Part shown: piece by piece, positions 35,530 to 44,660 of the stretch
Position numbering within the stretch: position 1 is the first letter of the stretch
How the letters are laid out: every line of letters starts with the position of its first letter
Assembly: GCF_003337415.1 (NCBI RefSeq)
Contig: NZ_QPJT01000021.1
Location: forward strand, 1-64,000
Direction: 5' to 3'
DNA length: 64,000 bases
Source of the DNA: Anaerobacterium chartisolvens
GTDB taxonomy: Bacteria > Bacillota > Clostridia > Acetivibrionales > DSM-27016
The notes under the pieces: model-generated
The model's input: the letters and a program-made list of their open reading frames with translations, nothing else
Told to the model about the DNA's origin: nothing
Databases searched by the model: none
Translations under genes and position numbers: made by a program

Positions 35530-35672
35530 TAGTATTTATTTTTAAAATATATGGCAACAAGAAAAGAGAGTCATCCTTAATAAGACTCACTATGGTGATG
35601 GTGAAGTGAATTCACGAGTATAAAGTTTTTATAAGAGTTTTGGATATTTACCTTTTGTGTAGGGGGAAGACG

Positions 35673-36602
35673 CTATACGCTTAAGCCTGCCAGCTCATCG
35701 AACACGCTTTGGTACATAGGATTGCCCGAGCTGAGCAGATCATAGCCCCTTGCAAACATGCGTGAACAACCGGATATGGTTATGTTGTGTATGCTGCCGC
35801 AGATTTGCTTGTAACCCAGCCCGCACAGCACCCTTAAGACATAGGCGCTGAATGCCCTGAATTCCTGCAGCTTCCTTTTGCCGTTAGGAGCCAGTCCAGC
35901 CCATTTAGGAAGCATAAGACTGGTGGATATAAAAGAAATGACCTTTGCTGCCGGAAGGTTTCGTGCAATAATATCTCTTCCGCTCACATACTCATACTGT
36001 ATTGCAGTGGAAAGGCTCTTCTTCAGCTTTTTGAAGCTGCCCACATCCCTTTGGTGGCTCACAAAGCCAAAGTATTTTTCTGCAAACTGTTCATGATCCT
36101 CTATATTGAAAAGCTTCATAATGAAGCTCTTATCCACCAGTCCGAGTAAATCCCTCCGTATGCCCAAGTATATGCCGTAGGAGGAATACTTGTACGCTTC
36201 CTCTCTGCCTGCATAGCCCTCTATATCATGGGGATTGTTGTGAATGTAGGCTGAAACAGCGAGGTTGTATTCGTCGGTATCCAGTATTCTGCTCTCAAAC
36301 CTGCCCTGAAACACATGCCCGTGCCTTTTGTACTTATGATTGTAGTACCAGACATAGGCAGTGTTTAAGCAGTGCATGAATTTTGATACATCAAAGCCCT
36401 TTGGGTCCAAGTGAAGGTGCAGATGGTTGTCCATCAGGCAGTACGCATAAATGCTGCACTTATACTTGTCGGTGTATCTCTTAAGCAGCCCGAGGTAATA
36501 ATCCTTGTCATCGTCATCTCTAAAGAGGAGAAATTCGGACTCACTGCGGGACATTATATGAAAAATGGCACTGGGGTGCTTTTCACGGGATTTTCTGGGC
36601 AT
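35673..36602 (-). CDS. REP-type Y1 transposase (RAYT/IS200-like TnpA)
   Basis: 309 residues. Starts with the family opening PRKSREKHPSAIFHIMSR, has the HUH metal motif (NHLHLHL, His60, His62, His64) and the helix with the catalytic-Tyr region (NTAYVWYYNHKYKRHGHVFQ). The C-terminal ~100 residues are an extra helical domain often seen in clostridial members. RAYTs act on REP-type hairpins; the rod repeat next door (35322-35529) is a possible but unproven target. Confidence 0.85.
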   Translation of the reverse strand: MPRKSREKHPSAIFHIMSRSESEFLLFRDDDDKDYYLGLLKRYTDKYKCSIYAYCLMDNHLHLHLDPKGFDVSKFMHCLNTAYVWYYNHKYKRHGHVFQGRFESRILDTDEYNLAVSAYIHNNPHDIEGYAGREEAYKYSSYGIYLGIRRDLLGLVDKSFIMKLFNIEDHEQFAEKYFGFVSHQRDVGSFKKLKKSLSTAIQYEYVSGRDIIARNLPAAKVISFISTSLMLPKWAGLAPNGKRKLQEFRAFSAYVLRVLCGLGYKQICGSIHNITISGCSRMFARGYDLLSSGNPMYQSVFDELAGLSV

Positions 36603-36803
36603 ATTTGACTCCTTAATATAATATTTTCTAACATACTATTTCCTATATTTTAACATAGAACATGAGTTTGGTAAAGGGGTTTTAAGTAAATTTTTAAAAA
36701 AAATTGCTAATTTTTGAGAAATGTCCCCCTGCCACCCCTCGCCATTGATATAATGATAATATATTTAAAATCAATTTGCATAAGCTTTACAGGAGGTAAA
36801 AAT
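36603..36803 (+). promoter_or_regulatory. Divergent region upstream of the GH42 gene
   Basis: AT-rich gap between the transposase and the glycosidase. A TATAAT-type box (TTGATATAATGATAAT, about 36748-36763) may drive the GH42 gene. No operator is recognised. Confidence 0.3.
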
Positions 36804-38843
36804 ATGCTTAATCCGAATTTCCCGGTAATTTATTATGGAGGGGACTATAATCCCGACCAGTGGCCGGAGGTAATATGGAAGGAAGATATGAGAATGTTCA
36901 AGGCAGCGGGTATAAACATAGTTACCCTGCCTGTGTTCAGTTGGGCCAAGCTTCAGCCGAGTGAGGAGGTGTATGACTTTGAATGGCTGGATAAGGTTAT
37001 GGATCTTGTCGCTCAGAATGAAATAAAGGTATGTCTTGCAACTTCTACCGCCGCACAGCCGGCATGGATGTCCAAAAAATATCCCGATATTCTTCCGGTT
37101 GATATAAACGGGCATAAGCGCGCTCACGGAGGAAGGGTGAATTTTTGTCCCAATAGCAGTGTGTACAGAAGATTTTCAACAGCGCTTGCGAAAAAACTGG
37201 CTGAGAGGTATAAGGATTACCCCGGCCTTGCGGTATGGCACATAGCAAATGAATACGGGAATTACTGCTATTGTGAAAATTGCGCCGCAAGCTTCAGAGC
37301 TTGGGTAAAACAGCGTTACGGCACAATTGAGGAGGTCAATAGGAGATGGAATATGAGCTTTTGGGGGCATACAATCTATGATTGGGATGAGATAGTTGCT
37401 CCTTCACACTTGAATGAAATGTGGTTGGACAACGGAAGGCAATGCACGAATTTTCAGGGAATAGCTCTCGATTACAACAGGTTTATGTCTGACTCCAGCC
37501 TCCAGTGCTATAAAGCCGAATATGAAGCAATCAAAGAGATTACTCCCGATATACCGGTGACAACAAACCTTATGGGTACCTTCAAGCCTTTGGACTATTT
37601 CAAATGGGCACGCTGTATGGATGTGGTGTCATGGGATAATTATCCGTCTGCTGTTGAGCCTGTCAGCAATGTAGCAATGAGGCATGACCTTATGAGGGGC
37701 TTGAAGGATGGACAGCCCTTTATGCTGATGGAACAGACTCCAAGCCAGCAAAACTGGCAGCAGTATAATAGCCTTAAAAGGCCGGGAGTTATGAGGCTGT
37801 GGAGTTATCAGGCAGTGGCACACGGAGCGGATTCGGTTATGTTTTTTCAGTTAAGGCGTTCTTTTGGTGCATGTGAAAAGTATCATGGTGCCGTCATTGC
37901 ACATGCAGGACACGAAAACACCAGAGTGTTCAACGAATGTGCCAAGCTCGGAGCGGAGCTTAAAGCTCTTGGGGATAAGCTTATTGGATCAACAGCACGG
38001 TCTAAGGCGGCTATAATGTTTGACTGGGATAACTGGTGGGCTGTGGAGTTTTCCAGCGGACCAAGCATAAGGCTGAAATACCTTGAGCAGGTAGAGAAAT
38101 ATTACAGGTGCCTGCACAGTATGAATATTTCAATAGATATGATAGGCATTGAGTCTGATTTATCAGCATATGAGGTTGTTATAGCACCTGTATTGTATAT
38201 GGTAAAGCCGGGAACGGCGAAAAGGCTGGAAAGCTTTGTTGAAGCAGGAGGCGTATTTATAACAACCTTCTTCAGCGGAATAGTTAATGAAAATGACCTG
38301 GTAACGCTGGGCGGGTATCCCGGTGAGCTAAGAAAGCTGCTTGGAATATGGGTTGAGGAAATAGACGCATTATTTCCCGAGGCCAAAAACAGCATTGTCA
38401 TAAAGGAAGAGCTTGGAACCATGAAGGGAACATATAGCTGCGGCATGTTGTGCGATCTTATGCATCTTGAAGGGGCCAGAGAGCTGGCTGTGTACGGAAG
38501 CGATTTTTATGCCGGCCGCCCGGCTCTTACCGAGAACCTGTATGGAGACGGCAGGGCATATTATATTGCATCCGATCCCGAAGAAGACTTTTTAAAGGAC
38601 TTTATTGGATATATATGCGGCGCAGGAGACATAGGCGCGGCTTTAGATGTGCCTGAGAACGTTGAGCTTACGCAGAGGTTTAAGGAGAATAAGGAATTTA
38701 CCTTTGTGCTGAACCATAATGACTTCGCCGTTGATATAAATCTGGGGAGCGGGTGCTTTTCAGAGCTGATAACGGGAAAGACTGCCCAGATAATGCTTTC
38801 AATTGAGCCTAAGGGTGTGGCAATACTGGAAAGGGAGATTTAA
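36804..38843 (+). CDS. GH42-family beta-galactosidase
   Basis: 679 residues from ATG 36804, behind ACAGGAGGTAA. It opens with YYGGDYNPDQWPEVIWKEDM, the GH42 signature. The acid/base Glu150 is in HIANEYG, and the nucleophile is the Glu in FMLMEQTPS. Cys115, 155, 157 and 160 match the zinc-binding set of GH42. The C-terminus has the trimerisation and beta domains. Probably cytoplasmic, as no signal peptide is seen; it would cleave beta-galactosides or arabinogalactan oligosaccharides taken up by the cell. Confidence 0.92.
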   Translation: MLNPNFPVIYYGGDYNPDQWPEVIWKEDMRMFKAAGINIVTLPVFSWAKLQPSEEVYDFEWLDKVMDLVAQNEIKVCLATSTAAQPAWMSKKYPDILPVDINGHKRAHGGRVNFCPNSSVYRRFSTALAKKLAERYKDYPGLAVWHIANEYGNYCYCENCAASFRAWVKQRYGTIEEVNRRWNMSFWGHTIYDWDEIVAPSHLNEMWLDNGRQCTNFQGIALDYNRFMSDSSLQCYKAEYEAIKEITPDIPVTTNLMGTFKPLDYFKWARCMDVVSWDNYPSAVEPVSNVAMRHDLMRGLKDGQPFMLMEQTPSQQNWQQYNSLKRPGVMRLWSYQAVAHGADSVMFFQLRRSFGACEKYHGAVIAHAGHENTRVFNECAKLGAELKALGDKLIGSTARSKAAIMFDWDNWWAVEFSSGPSIRLKYLEQVEKYYRCLHSMNISIDMIGIESDLSAYEVVIAPVLYMVKPGTAKRLESFVEAGGVFITTFFSGIVNENDLVTLGGYPGELRKLLGIWVEEIDALFPEAKNSIVIKEELGTMKGTYSCGMLCDLMHLEGARELAVYGSDFYAGRPALTENLYGDGRAYYIASDPEEDFLKDFIGYICGAGDIGAALDVPENVELTQRFKENKEFTFVLNHNDFAVDINLGSGCFSELITGKTAQIMLSIEPKGVAILEREI

Positions 38844-38849
38844 TTTTAC

Positions 38850-38907
38850 GGGACACTCCGCAATCTTTTTTGAGGAGTGTCCCCAAACCGAGGAGTGTCC
38901 CCAAACC
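38850..38907 (+). terminator. Hairpin and 18-bp tandem repeat after GH42
   Basis: GGGACACTCC (38850-38859) pairs with GGAGTGTCCC (38874-38883). The unit GAGGAGTGTCCCCAAACC is then repeated directly (38872-38889 and 38890-38907). It lies between convergent genes and may terminate one or both. Confidence 0.45.
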
Positions 38908-39516
38908 CTAAACCTCCAGTGTGTTTTTAAGCTGCTCCAAGGACAGGGAGTCGGTTGATATTCCCATTTGCCCATAGGAGCAGCAATCAAATACAGAAAG
39001 CTTAAACAGGCTTTTTGTCTCCTCCTGAGAAATGAATCCTGCATAGGCATCATCAAGAAGCTTTTCCTTATCCGCGCCGCCGGAGCATATATAATATTTC
39101 ACACCGTGGAACGGCAGCGCAAAGATAAGATTTGGGTTTCTCCATACATCGTCGGGTATAAAGCAGTATATCTTATGTGAAGTCCTCCCGCCGGAGCTTA
39201 TTATCTTGTCCCAAAAAGATTGGTTTGAGGTTTCAGACGATTTTCTGTACCGATAGTCCAGACCTTCGGAGTCTAAAAACTTGATAAAGCTTAAGGCACA
39301 TGCTTCCCCCTGCTTTGAAATGGAATTGAACATAAGGTTGTCTATGTAAAGAAGCATGTCGCTCTGCATTTTTAATGCAGATATTATAATGTGACTGTTT
39401 TGCCTTTGCCTTTCGGCGGATTTGCTTACGCCGTAATTTATACTGTATCTTGCGGCATCAGGTGTTTTTAAGTTTTTGATTTCTGATACCCTTATTTTGC
39501 CGTTTATTATGGGCAT
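38908..39516 (-). CDS. Unrecognised protein, 202 residues
   Basis: I do not recognise this protein. It is soluble, with no signal or membrane segment. The N-terminal half is helical (SISKQGEACALSFIKFLDSEGL) and the middle contains strands (KIYCFIPDDVWRNPNLIF). Three cysteines near the C-terminus (CSGG, FDCCSYG) are notable. It converges with the GH42 gene and precedes the M14 peptidase gene on the same strand without tight coupling (112 bases). Confidence 0.5.
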   Translation of the reverse strand: MPIINGKIRVSEIKNLKTPDAARYSINYGVSKSAERQRQNSHIIISALKMQSDMLLYIDNLMFNSISKQGEACALSFIKFLDSEGLDYRYRKSSETSNQSFWDKIISSGGRTSHKIYCFIPDDVWRNPNLIFALPFHGVKYYICSGGADKEKLLDDAYAGFISQEETKSLFKLSVFDCCSYGQMGISTDSLSLEQLKNTLEV

Positions 39517-39628
39517 TATCGAACCAGCTCCTTATAATAGGCTTTATGTCACAGTATTTTGTATGCTTACCATAAGCAATATTATAACCCAAAAGTCATG
39601 CAATGTGAATGGAGTAACATATATTTAA

Positions 39629-40900
39629 TTATAGCAGCGCCGCCTGAAGCATTATGGCTTCATTCTCGGCATATATCCCCGGAAGCTGCGAAATTGGTAG
39701 GGGATTTACACCAAGACCGACCTCAATAGTGTATCCCGGCCGCCTGTATTCCTGAAGAAACCAATCCTTATATCCGGCGTAAGAAGCTTCGCTTGGACCT
39801 TCGGAATAGGCGTATCCGCTAAGGTCTGAAAAAATTCTTGCTATGGCAAGGCCTTCGGGAGGAGCGTAATTCATGAACTGCCAGTATATTACTCTCCCCT
39901 GCGTATGGTATGCTATAACCAGCCTGAAGTTATGCTGTCTTGTAAAGTCGGCAACTGCCATGGATTCGGGTTCGGACAGCGGAGCAGGGCCGCCATAGTT
40001 TGCCGGGGCGGGGCCTGTAATTCCAAGCGCAATCTCATCCTGACGCTCTCTTTCCCATTCCGCAGGATAATTAAGGTTTAGGTCTACTCCTCTTATGTTG
40101 GCCTTCCATACCCTCGAAATGGGCAGTCCGGTAGTGTTTATTCTGTTTACAAATTCATAATATGGGTTCCCGGGGCTTATTCCTTCCAGTACAAGGTCTA
40201 CTCCGTCGGGGTTGACCATAGGGATTATATATATGCTGCTTCTGTTCCATATGTCCTGAACATTGTACCCTCTTATGTTGGTTCCGGATGCATATGCATT
40301 TGAAAAGTTTTCTATGAATTTCATAAGCAGGGGGCTGGTAATCCATTCAAGAGCATGATGGGAGCCGTTGTAAAAAACCTCATTAGGGCCTCTTCCAAGC
40401 CTTATGTAGTATAAATTCTTGCCAAGAACGCTTTTTCCGGCGACTCCAACCTCAAGAAAGGGATATCTGGCCTTTAAGCCCTGTATGTCAATCTCCATAA
40501 TTGTATAGGTATAGTCGATATCTGTAAATACCACCTGAATCCCATAGGGTATAATTATTGTCTGTCCTACGATTAAATTATTGGGATTAACTCCCGGGTT
40601 AGCGGTAAGTATGGCATTTAAAGTAGTATAATACCTGCGTGCAAGGTTATACATTGTATCCCCGGGGCGGATTGTGTAAACATCGTATCCACGCAGAAAT
40701 CTCATGAAATAGTCCCATGTGGCGGGACCTACAACGCCGTCGGGAACAAGATCGTTATTGGTTTGAAAGCTTATGACAGCCCTTCTTGTGGAATTGCCAA
40801 AAATGCCGTCTACAGGTCCGGCGTTGTAGCCTATCCTGTTGAGAAGGCTTTGTATCAGCTTTACATATGGTCCCGAAGAACCCAAACGCAATGTTTCCAT
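39629..40900 (-). CDS. M14-family peptidoglycan endopeptidase with PG-binding and LysM domains
   Basis: 423 residues. Residues ~5-62 are a peptidoglycan-binding domain (LGSSGPYVKLIQSLLNRIGY, GNSTRRAVISFQ), ~75-118 a LysM domain (YTIRPGDTMYNLARRYY), and ~130-423 a zinc carboxypeptidase with His182-x2-Glu185 (SHHALEW) and a third ligand His in AYHTQG. This matches gamma-D-glutamyl-L-diamino-acid endopeptidase I types that cut stem peptides of spore or cell-wall peptidoglycan. There is no signal peptide. Confidence 0.88.
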   Translation of the reverse strand: METLRLGSSGPYVKLIQSLLNRIGYNAGPVDGIFGNSTRRAVISFQTNNDLVPDGVVGPATWDYFMRFLRGYDVYTIRPGDTMYNLARRYYTTLNAILTANPGVNPNNLIVGQTIIIPYGIQVVFTDIDYTYTIMEIDIQGLKARYPFLEVGVAGKSVLGKNLYYIRLGRGPNEVFYNGSHHALEWITSPLLMKFIENFSNAYASGTNIRGYNVQDIWNRSSIYIIPMVNPDGVDLVLEGISPGNPYYEFVNRINTTGLPISRVWKANIRGVDLNLNYPAEWERERQDEIALGITGPAPANYGGPAPLSEPESMAVADFTRQHNFRLVIAYHTQGRVIYWQFMNYAPPEGLAIARIFSDLSGYAYSEGPSEASYAGYKDWFLQEYRRPGYTIEVGLGVNPLPISQLPGIYAENEAIMLQAALL

Positions 40901-40970
40901 TTTTTAAGACCACTCTAATATTATTCTCTTCTTTCATTTTATTAATAGAAGGGAAAGAGTGTGCCATGTA

Positions 40971-41168
40971 TTAAACTCTTATATCGACATTGCCTCCTAT
41001 GTGAGGGTTTACGGAATGCTCCATGGCCTGTGCACCGGCAGACTTAATACCGCTTATGAGCGCTGAAACTGTGGACGCGTCCTGATTCATTGATTTTCTT
41101 AAAACCGACATTCCAAGAGCCTGCTTTACACTGCTCATATACTGAAGGGGTATGCTAGACATATTCAT
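40971..41168 (-). CDS. YjfB-family putative motility protein
   Basis: 65 residues. It follows the YjfB pattern: an N-terminal ALGMSVLRKSMNQDAS helix and the ending HSVNPHIGGNVDIRV. Such proteins are small, common in Firmicutes and named putative motility proteins without proven function. The gene lies 42 bases downstream (minus strand) of rod repeat copy 2. Confidence 0.75.
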   Translation of the reverse strand: MNMSSIPLQYMSSVKQALGMSVLRKSMNQDASTVSALISGIKSAGAQAMEHSVNPHIGGNVDIRV

Positions 41169-41210
41169 AATAGCACTCTCCTTTTTTAGTATTTTTTAAA
41201 CCACATAACT

Positions 41211-41416
41211 ATATATTTAGCAATAAAGATTTTACATGGAGGATATAATTTGATGAAAGAAATTTTTTTGACCCGTAAGGAATACATCTAAGAAAAGCGC
41301 CTGATGACATACCCGTGAGACATTTCCCCACAAGGCGTCTTTTCGTTGCTATTAAAAATTTCTGTAAGCAATTATATCCTCTATGTTTGTAAAATCTTTA
41401 TTGCATCCTATATAAT
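41211..41416 (-). repeat. Rod-forming ~207-bp repeat, copy 2
   Basis: Reverse-complement copy of 35322-35529. Here the inner stem reads GAAAAGACGCC/GGCGCTTTTC, so the T-A pair of copy 1 (TGCC/GGCA) has become C-G (CGCC/GGCG): a compensatory change that supports a folded RNA or hairpin DNA. The loop is conserved (GGGGAAA-GTCTC). It lies between the AraC gene and the YjfB gene, upstream of the latter. Confidence 0.75.
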
Positions 41417-41430
41417 TATACCACAGGTAT

Positions 41431-42333
41431 TTAAATATTGCCACAGTCTAAGGGGACAGCCTTTGACCTTCTGTATTGGGAGGGGGTGCATTTCATATAG
41501 TGCTTAAAGGTTTTTATAAAATAGCTGCAGTTGTCAAAGCCGGTTTTCATAGATATATCAATGATTTTTTCATCGGTATTTTCAATAAGAGCGGCCGCTA
41601 TGCTGACTCTGTAGCAATTTAGGTAGTCCATGGGCTTTTTATTAACCATAGCTTTGAAAAACCTGCAGAAATGTCCCTCACTCATGCCCGGCAGCCGGGC
41701 AAGGTCATTGAGGCTTATTTTTTCAGAGTAATTTGATTGGATATATGCCAGAACTCTTTTTAATTTCTCTATTTTGCCGGAATTATCGTCATAATTGGAT
41801 TTTTCAGGCTTTCTGTCTGCGTTTGACAGCAGAAGGGAAAATATTATATAAATATGCCCTTTTATAATAAGCTCATAAGCATAGGGCCGCAAGACACAGA
41901 GAGAGAGTATGGTATTGATGGACGACAGGGCCTCCTCCTCCCACTTATGAGAACCCTTTAAGTGAATGGGAAGAATGTATTTTCTTTTGATAAGGGGATC
42001 GATGAAATTTTTCTGGGGAAGATCGTAGGCATAGCTGTTAATAAGGCTTTGGCCGAATACTATCGCGAAAAATGAGCAGCGGCCGCCGCCCATGCTGTGT
42101 GCCGAATGAATTTCTCCCCCGTTTATAAAAATTGCTTGCCCGGAAAGCAGCTCGTAATAGTCTGTGTCAACCTGAACCAGCGCCTTTCCGCTGTTGATGA
42201 CAAGCAGCTCCAGTTCATCATGCCAATGGCATTCAAAAAGAGTATCTCCCTCGCCGCACTCCATTGAATATAGGCTTAAGGGGAACAGTGGGTTACCATG
42301 TATTCTGTTTTCCTTTAAAATTTGTATGTCCAT
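41431..42333 (-). CDS. AraC-family transcriptional regulator
   Basis: 300 residues. The N-terminal half is a cupin-like sugar-sensing domain (FECHWHDELELLVINSGKAL). The C-terminal ~100 residues hold two helix-turn-helix motifs (ISLNDLARLPGMSEGHFCRFF and IIDISMKTGFDNCSYFIKTF). It is divergent from the GH3/GH31 pair with a 196-base AT-rich gap, so it probably controls those genes in response to a sugar. Confidence 0.88.
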   Translation of the reverse strand: MDIQILKENRIHGNPLFPLSLYSMECGEGDTLFECHWHDELELLVINSGKALVQVDTDYYELLSGQAIFINGGEIHSAHSMGGGRCSFFAIVFGQSLINSYAYDLPQKNFIDPLIKRKYILPIHLKGSHKWEEEALSSINTILSLCVLRPYAYELIIKGHIYIIFSLLLSNADRKPEKSNYDDNSGKIEKLKRVLAYIQSNYSEKISLNDLARLPGMSEGHFCRFFKAMVNKKPMDYLNCYRVSIAAALIENTDEKIIDISMKTGFDNCSYFIKTFKHYMKCTPSQYRRSKAVPLDCGNI

Positions 42334-42529
42334 ATTAATTAAGTCCTTACATTAATGGCATAAAAAAATAAAATATCAATATTTTGATATTTTACATCAA
42401 AATATTGTAAGACAGATAATTAAAACATCAATATAATTATATTAAAATATGAGCCTTTTTCAATACAATTCGGCATGAAAATAATTGTTTGTTTAGTTAT
42501 TTGTTTATTTTAAGAAGGGAGAATACACA
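42334..42529. promoter_or_regulatory. AraC/GH3 divergent control region
   Basis: Contains the near palindrome ATCAATATTTTGATATTTTACATCAAAATATTG around 42375-42410, in which repeated AT-rich half-sites (AATATTTTGAT, ATCAAAATATT) could bind the AraC-type regulator. The GH3 ribosome site follows AAGAAGGGAG. Confidence 0.4.
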
Positions 42530-44614
42530 ATGCACATTACTGAAAAGGACAGCAGGCCCGGGCTTGCTCAAATTGAGGAGCAGATTTCAAGCCTTATTTC
42601 CCGGATGACTCTGGAAGAGAAGGTTTCTCTTTGCCACGGGAATACATTATTTAAAACCGCAGGTGTGGAGAGGCTGGGGATTCCTCCTCTTGTCACAACC
42701 GACGGTCCCCATGGCATAAGGCAGGAATTTAAGGAGCATAAATTTGAAGTCACAGGACAGACCGATGATTTCGTAAGCTATTTTTGTTCATTAATAGCAC
42801 TGGCGGCGACGTGGAATGACGAAAGAGCTTATGACTTCGGCTCGGGAATGGGGCAGGAGGCCAGAGCAAGGGGAAAGGATGTTGTGCTTGGCCCCGGAAT
42901 AAATATAATGAGATCACCTCTGTGCGGAAGAAATTTTGAGTACTTAAGTGAAGACCCTTACCTTATTTCCAGAATTGCAGTGGCATATATAAAAGGAGTG
43001 CAGCAGCAGGATGCAGCGGCGTGCGTCAAGCACTTTGCGGCAAACAATCAGGAGACAAACAGGCTGAGTGTAAGCGTTGAAATGGATGAGCGTACTCTTA
43101 GGGAGATATACCTTCCCGGCTTTAAGGCCTGCGTAGAAGAGGGCGGGGTATTTTCGGTAATGGGAGCATACAACAAGCTTAGAGGGCAGTACTGCTGTCA
43201 TAATGAATACCTTCTTAAAACTATTCTTAAGGAAGAATGGGGATTTGACGGAGCCGTTATTTCAGATTGGAGCGGCACTCACGATACTATGGAGGCTGCA
43301 AATAACGGTCTTGATATTGAAATGGGGACAGAAAGGCCCTTTAACGAGTTCTACCTTGCGGATGCTTTAGTGGAGGCGGTTAAAAACGGCCTGGTGGAGG
43401 AAAGTGTTGTTGACGACAAGGTTAGGAGAGCGCTGAGGCTGAGGTTTAAGGCGGGAATGTTTGATGAAAACAGGTGCAAGGGCTCATATAATACGGCAAA
43501 GCACCAGAGGGCTTCACTGGATATAGCCAGAGAAGCAATTACCCTTTTAAAAAATGAAAAGGGCATACTGCCTTTAAATGAGAACAGCATAGGCTCAATA
43601 GCTGTAATAGGGGACAATGCCGTCAAAAAACACGCGTCTGGAGGGATGAGCTCGGAGGTTAAGGCACTGTACGAGATATCCCCTTTAGAGGGCCTTAAAA
43701 AGAAATTGGGAGGCAAAGTAAAAATCAATTATGCCAGAGGGTATTCGGAAAACGAGGCTGAGGCAGATATACTGATGGAGGAGGCGGTAAAGGCCGCTGC
43801 AATGTCGGATGTGGCTGTTGTGTTTGCCGGGCTCAATCATGATTTTGACACCGAAGCCTCCGACAGGACGGATATGAGCCTGCCGTACCGCCAGCCGGAA
43901 TTGATTCAGAGGATTTATGATACAAATCCTAATACCATTGTTGTAATGATAAGCGGATTGCCTGTTGAAATGGAGCCGTGGTTAAAAAATGTCCCTGCGC
44001 TTCTGCAGGCATGGTATTGCGGCATGGAGGGCGGAAACGCCATGGCAGAGGTGCTGTTCGGAGATGTAAACCCGTCGGGAAAGCTGCCTGTAACCTTCCC
44101 CGCAAGGCTTGAGGATTGCTCCGCCCACAGCATAGGAGAATTTCCGGGCAGCGATGCTGTAGAATATAAGGAAGGGATTTTTGTAGGCTACAGGCATTTT
44201 GACACAAATAAAATAGAGCCCCTGTTCTGCTTTGGCCACGGTCTTTCATATACAGACTTTGAATACAGCGGTTTAAAAATAACTCCCCCTTCTGTAGAGC
44301 GCGGGCAGAGCGCGCAGGTGTCCTTTTGTGTTACAAACACAGGAGAGCGCGATGGAGGGGAAACCGCACAGGTCTATATCCGTGATACAGAGTCAAGCCT
44401 TGTCAGACCCGAAAAGGAACTCAAGGGCTTTAAAAAGGTGTTTTTAAAGCCGGGGGAGGCTAAAGAGCTTTCTTTTGTATTGGATGAAGCCTCCATGTCC
44501 TTCTATAATGACAAAATCGGAGGCTGGACGGCTGAACCGGGAGCATTTGAGGTTCTGGTCGGCAGCTCTTCGCGGGACATAAGGCTTAAGGGCGGCTTTG
44601 AATTGAAGAAATAG
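42530..44614 (+). CDS. GH3-family beta-glycosidase
   Basis: 694 residues. The order is an (alpha/beta)8 domain with GDPHGIR-type start (TTDGPHGIRQ), VKHFAANNQE and nucleophile Asp in VISDWSG, then an alpha/beta sandwich, and a C-terminal fibronectin III-like domain (SGKLPVTFPARLED, SYTDFEYSGL). It lacks a signal peptide, so it acts in the cytoplasm. GH3 enzymes with this layout are beta-glucosidases or beta-xylosidases. The adjacent GH31 and the AraC regulator suggest joint use of xyloglucan fragments. Confidence 0.9.
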   Translation: MHITEKDSRPGLAQIEEQISSLISRMTLEEKVSLCHGNTLFKTAGVERLGIPPLVTTDGPHGIRQEFKEHKFEVTGQTDDFVSYFCSLIALAATWNDERAYDFGSGMGQEARARGKDVVLGPGINIMRSPLCGRNFEYLSEDPYLISRIAVAYIKGVQQQDAAACVKHFAANNQETNRLSVSVEMDERTLREIYLPGFKACVEEGGVFSVMGAYNKLRGQYCCHNEYLLKTILKEEWGFDGAVISDWSGTHDTMEAANNGLDIEMGTERPFNEFYLADALVEAVKNGLVEESVVDDKVRRALRLRFKAGMFDENRCKGSYNTAKHQRASLDIAREAITLLKNEKGILPLNENSIGSIAVIGDNAVKKHASGGMSSEVKALYEISPLEGLKKKLGGKVKINYARGYSENEAEADILMEEAVKAAAMSDVAVVFAGLNHDFDTEASDRTDMSLPYRQPELIQRIYDTNPNTIVVMISGLPVEMEPWLKNVPALLQAWYCGMEGGNAMAEVLFGDVNPSGKLPVTFPARLEDCSAHSIGEFPGSDAVEYKEGIFVGYRHFDTNKIEPLFCFGHGLSYTDFEYSGLKITPPSVERGQSAQVSFCVTNTGERDGGETAQVYIRDTESSLVRPEKELKGFKKVFLKPGEAKELSFVLDEASMSFYNDKIGGWTAEPGAFEVLVGSSSRDIRLKGGFELKK

Positions 44615-44660
44615 TTTAATGCCGCAGCTTTATAAAATATATTTTTAAGGATGTGAATTT

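Noticed and set aside
35403-35609. 68-codon frame inside rod repeat copy 1
   Set aside because: It covers the conserved stem-loop, and copy 2 does not keep the frame.
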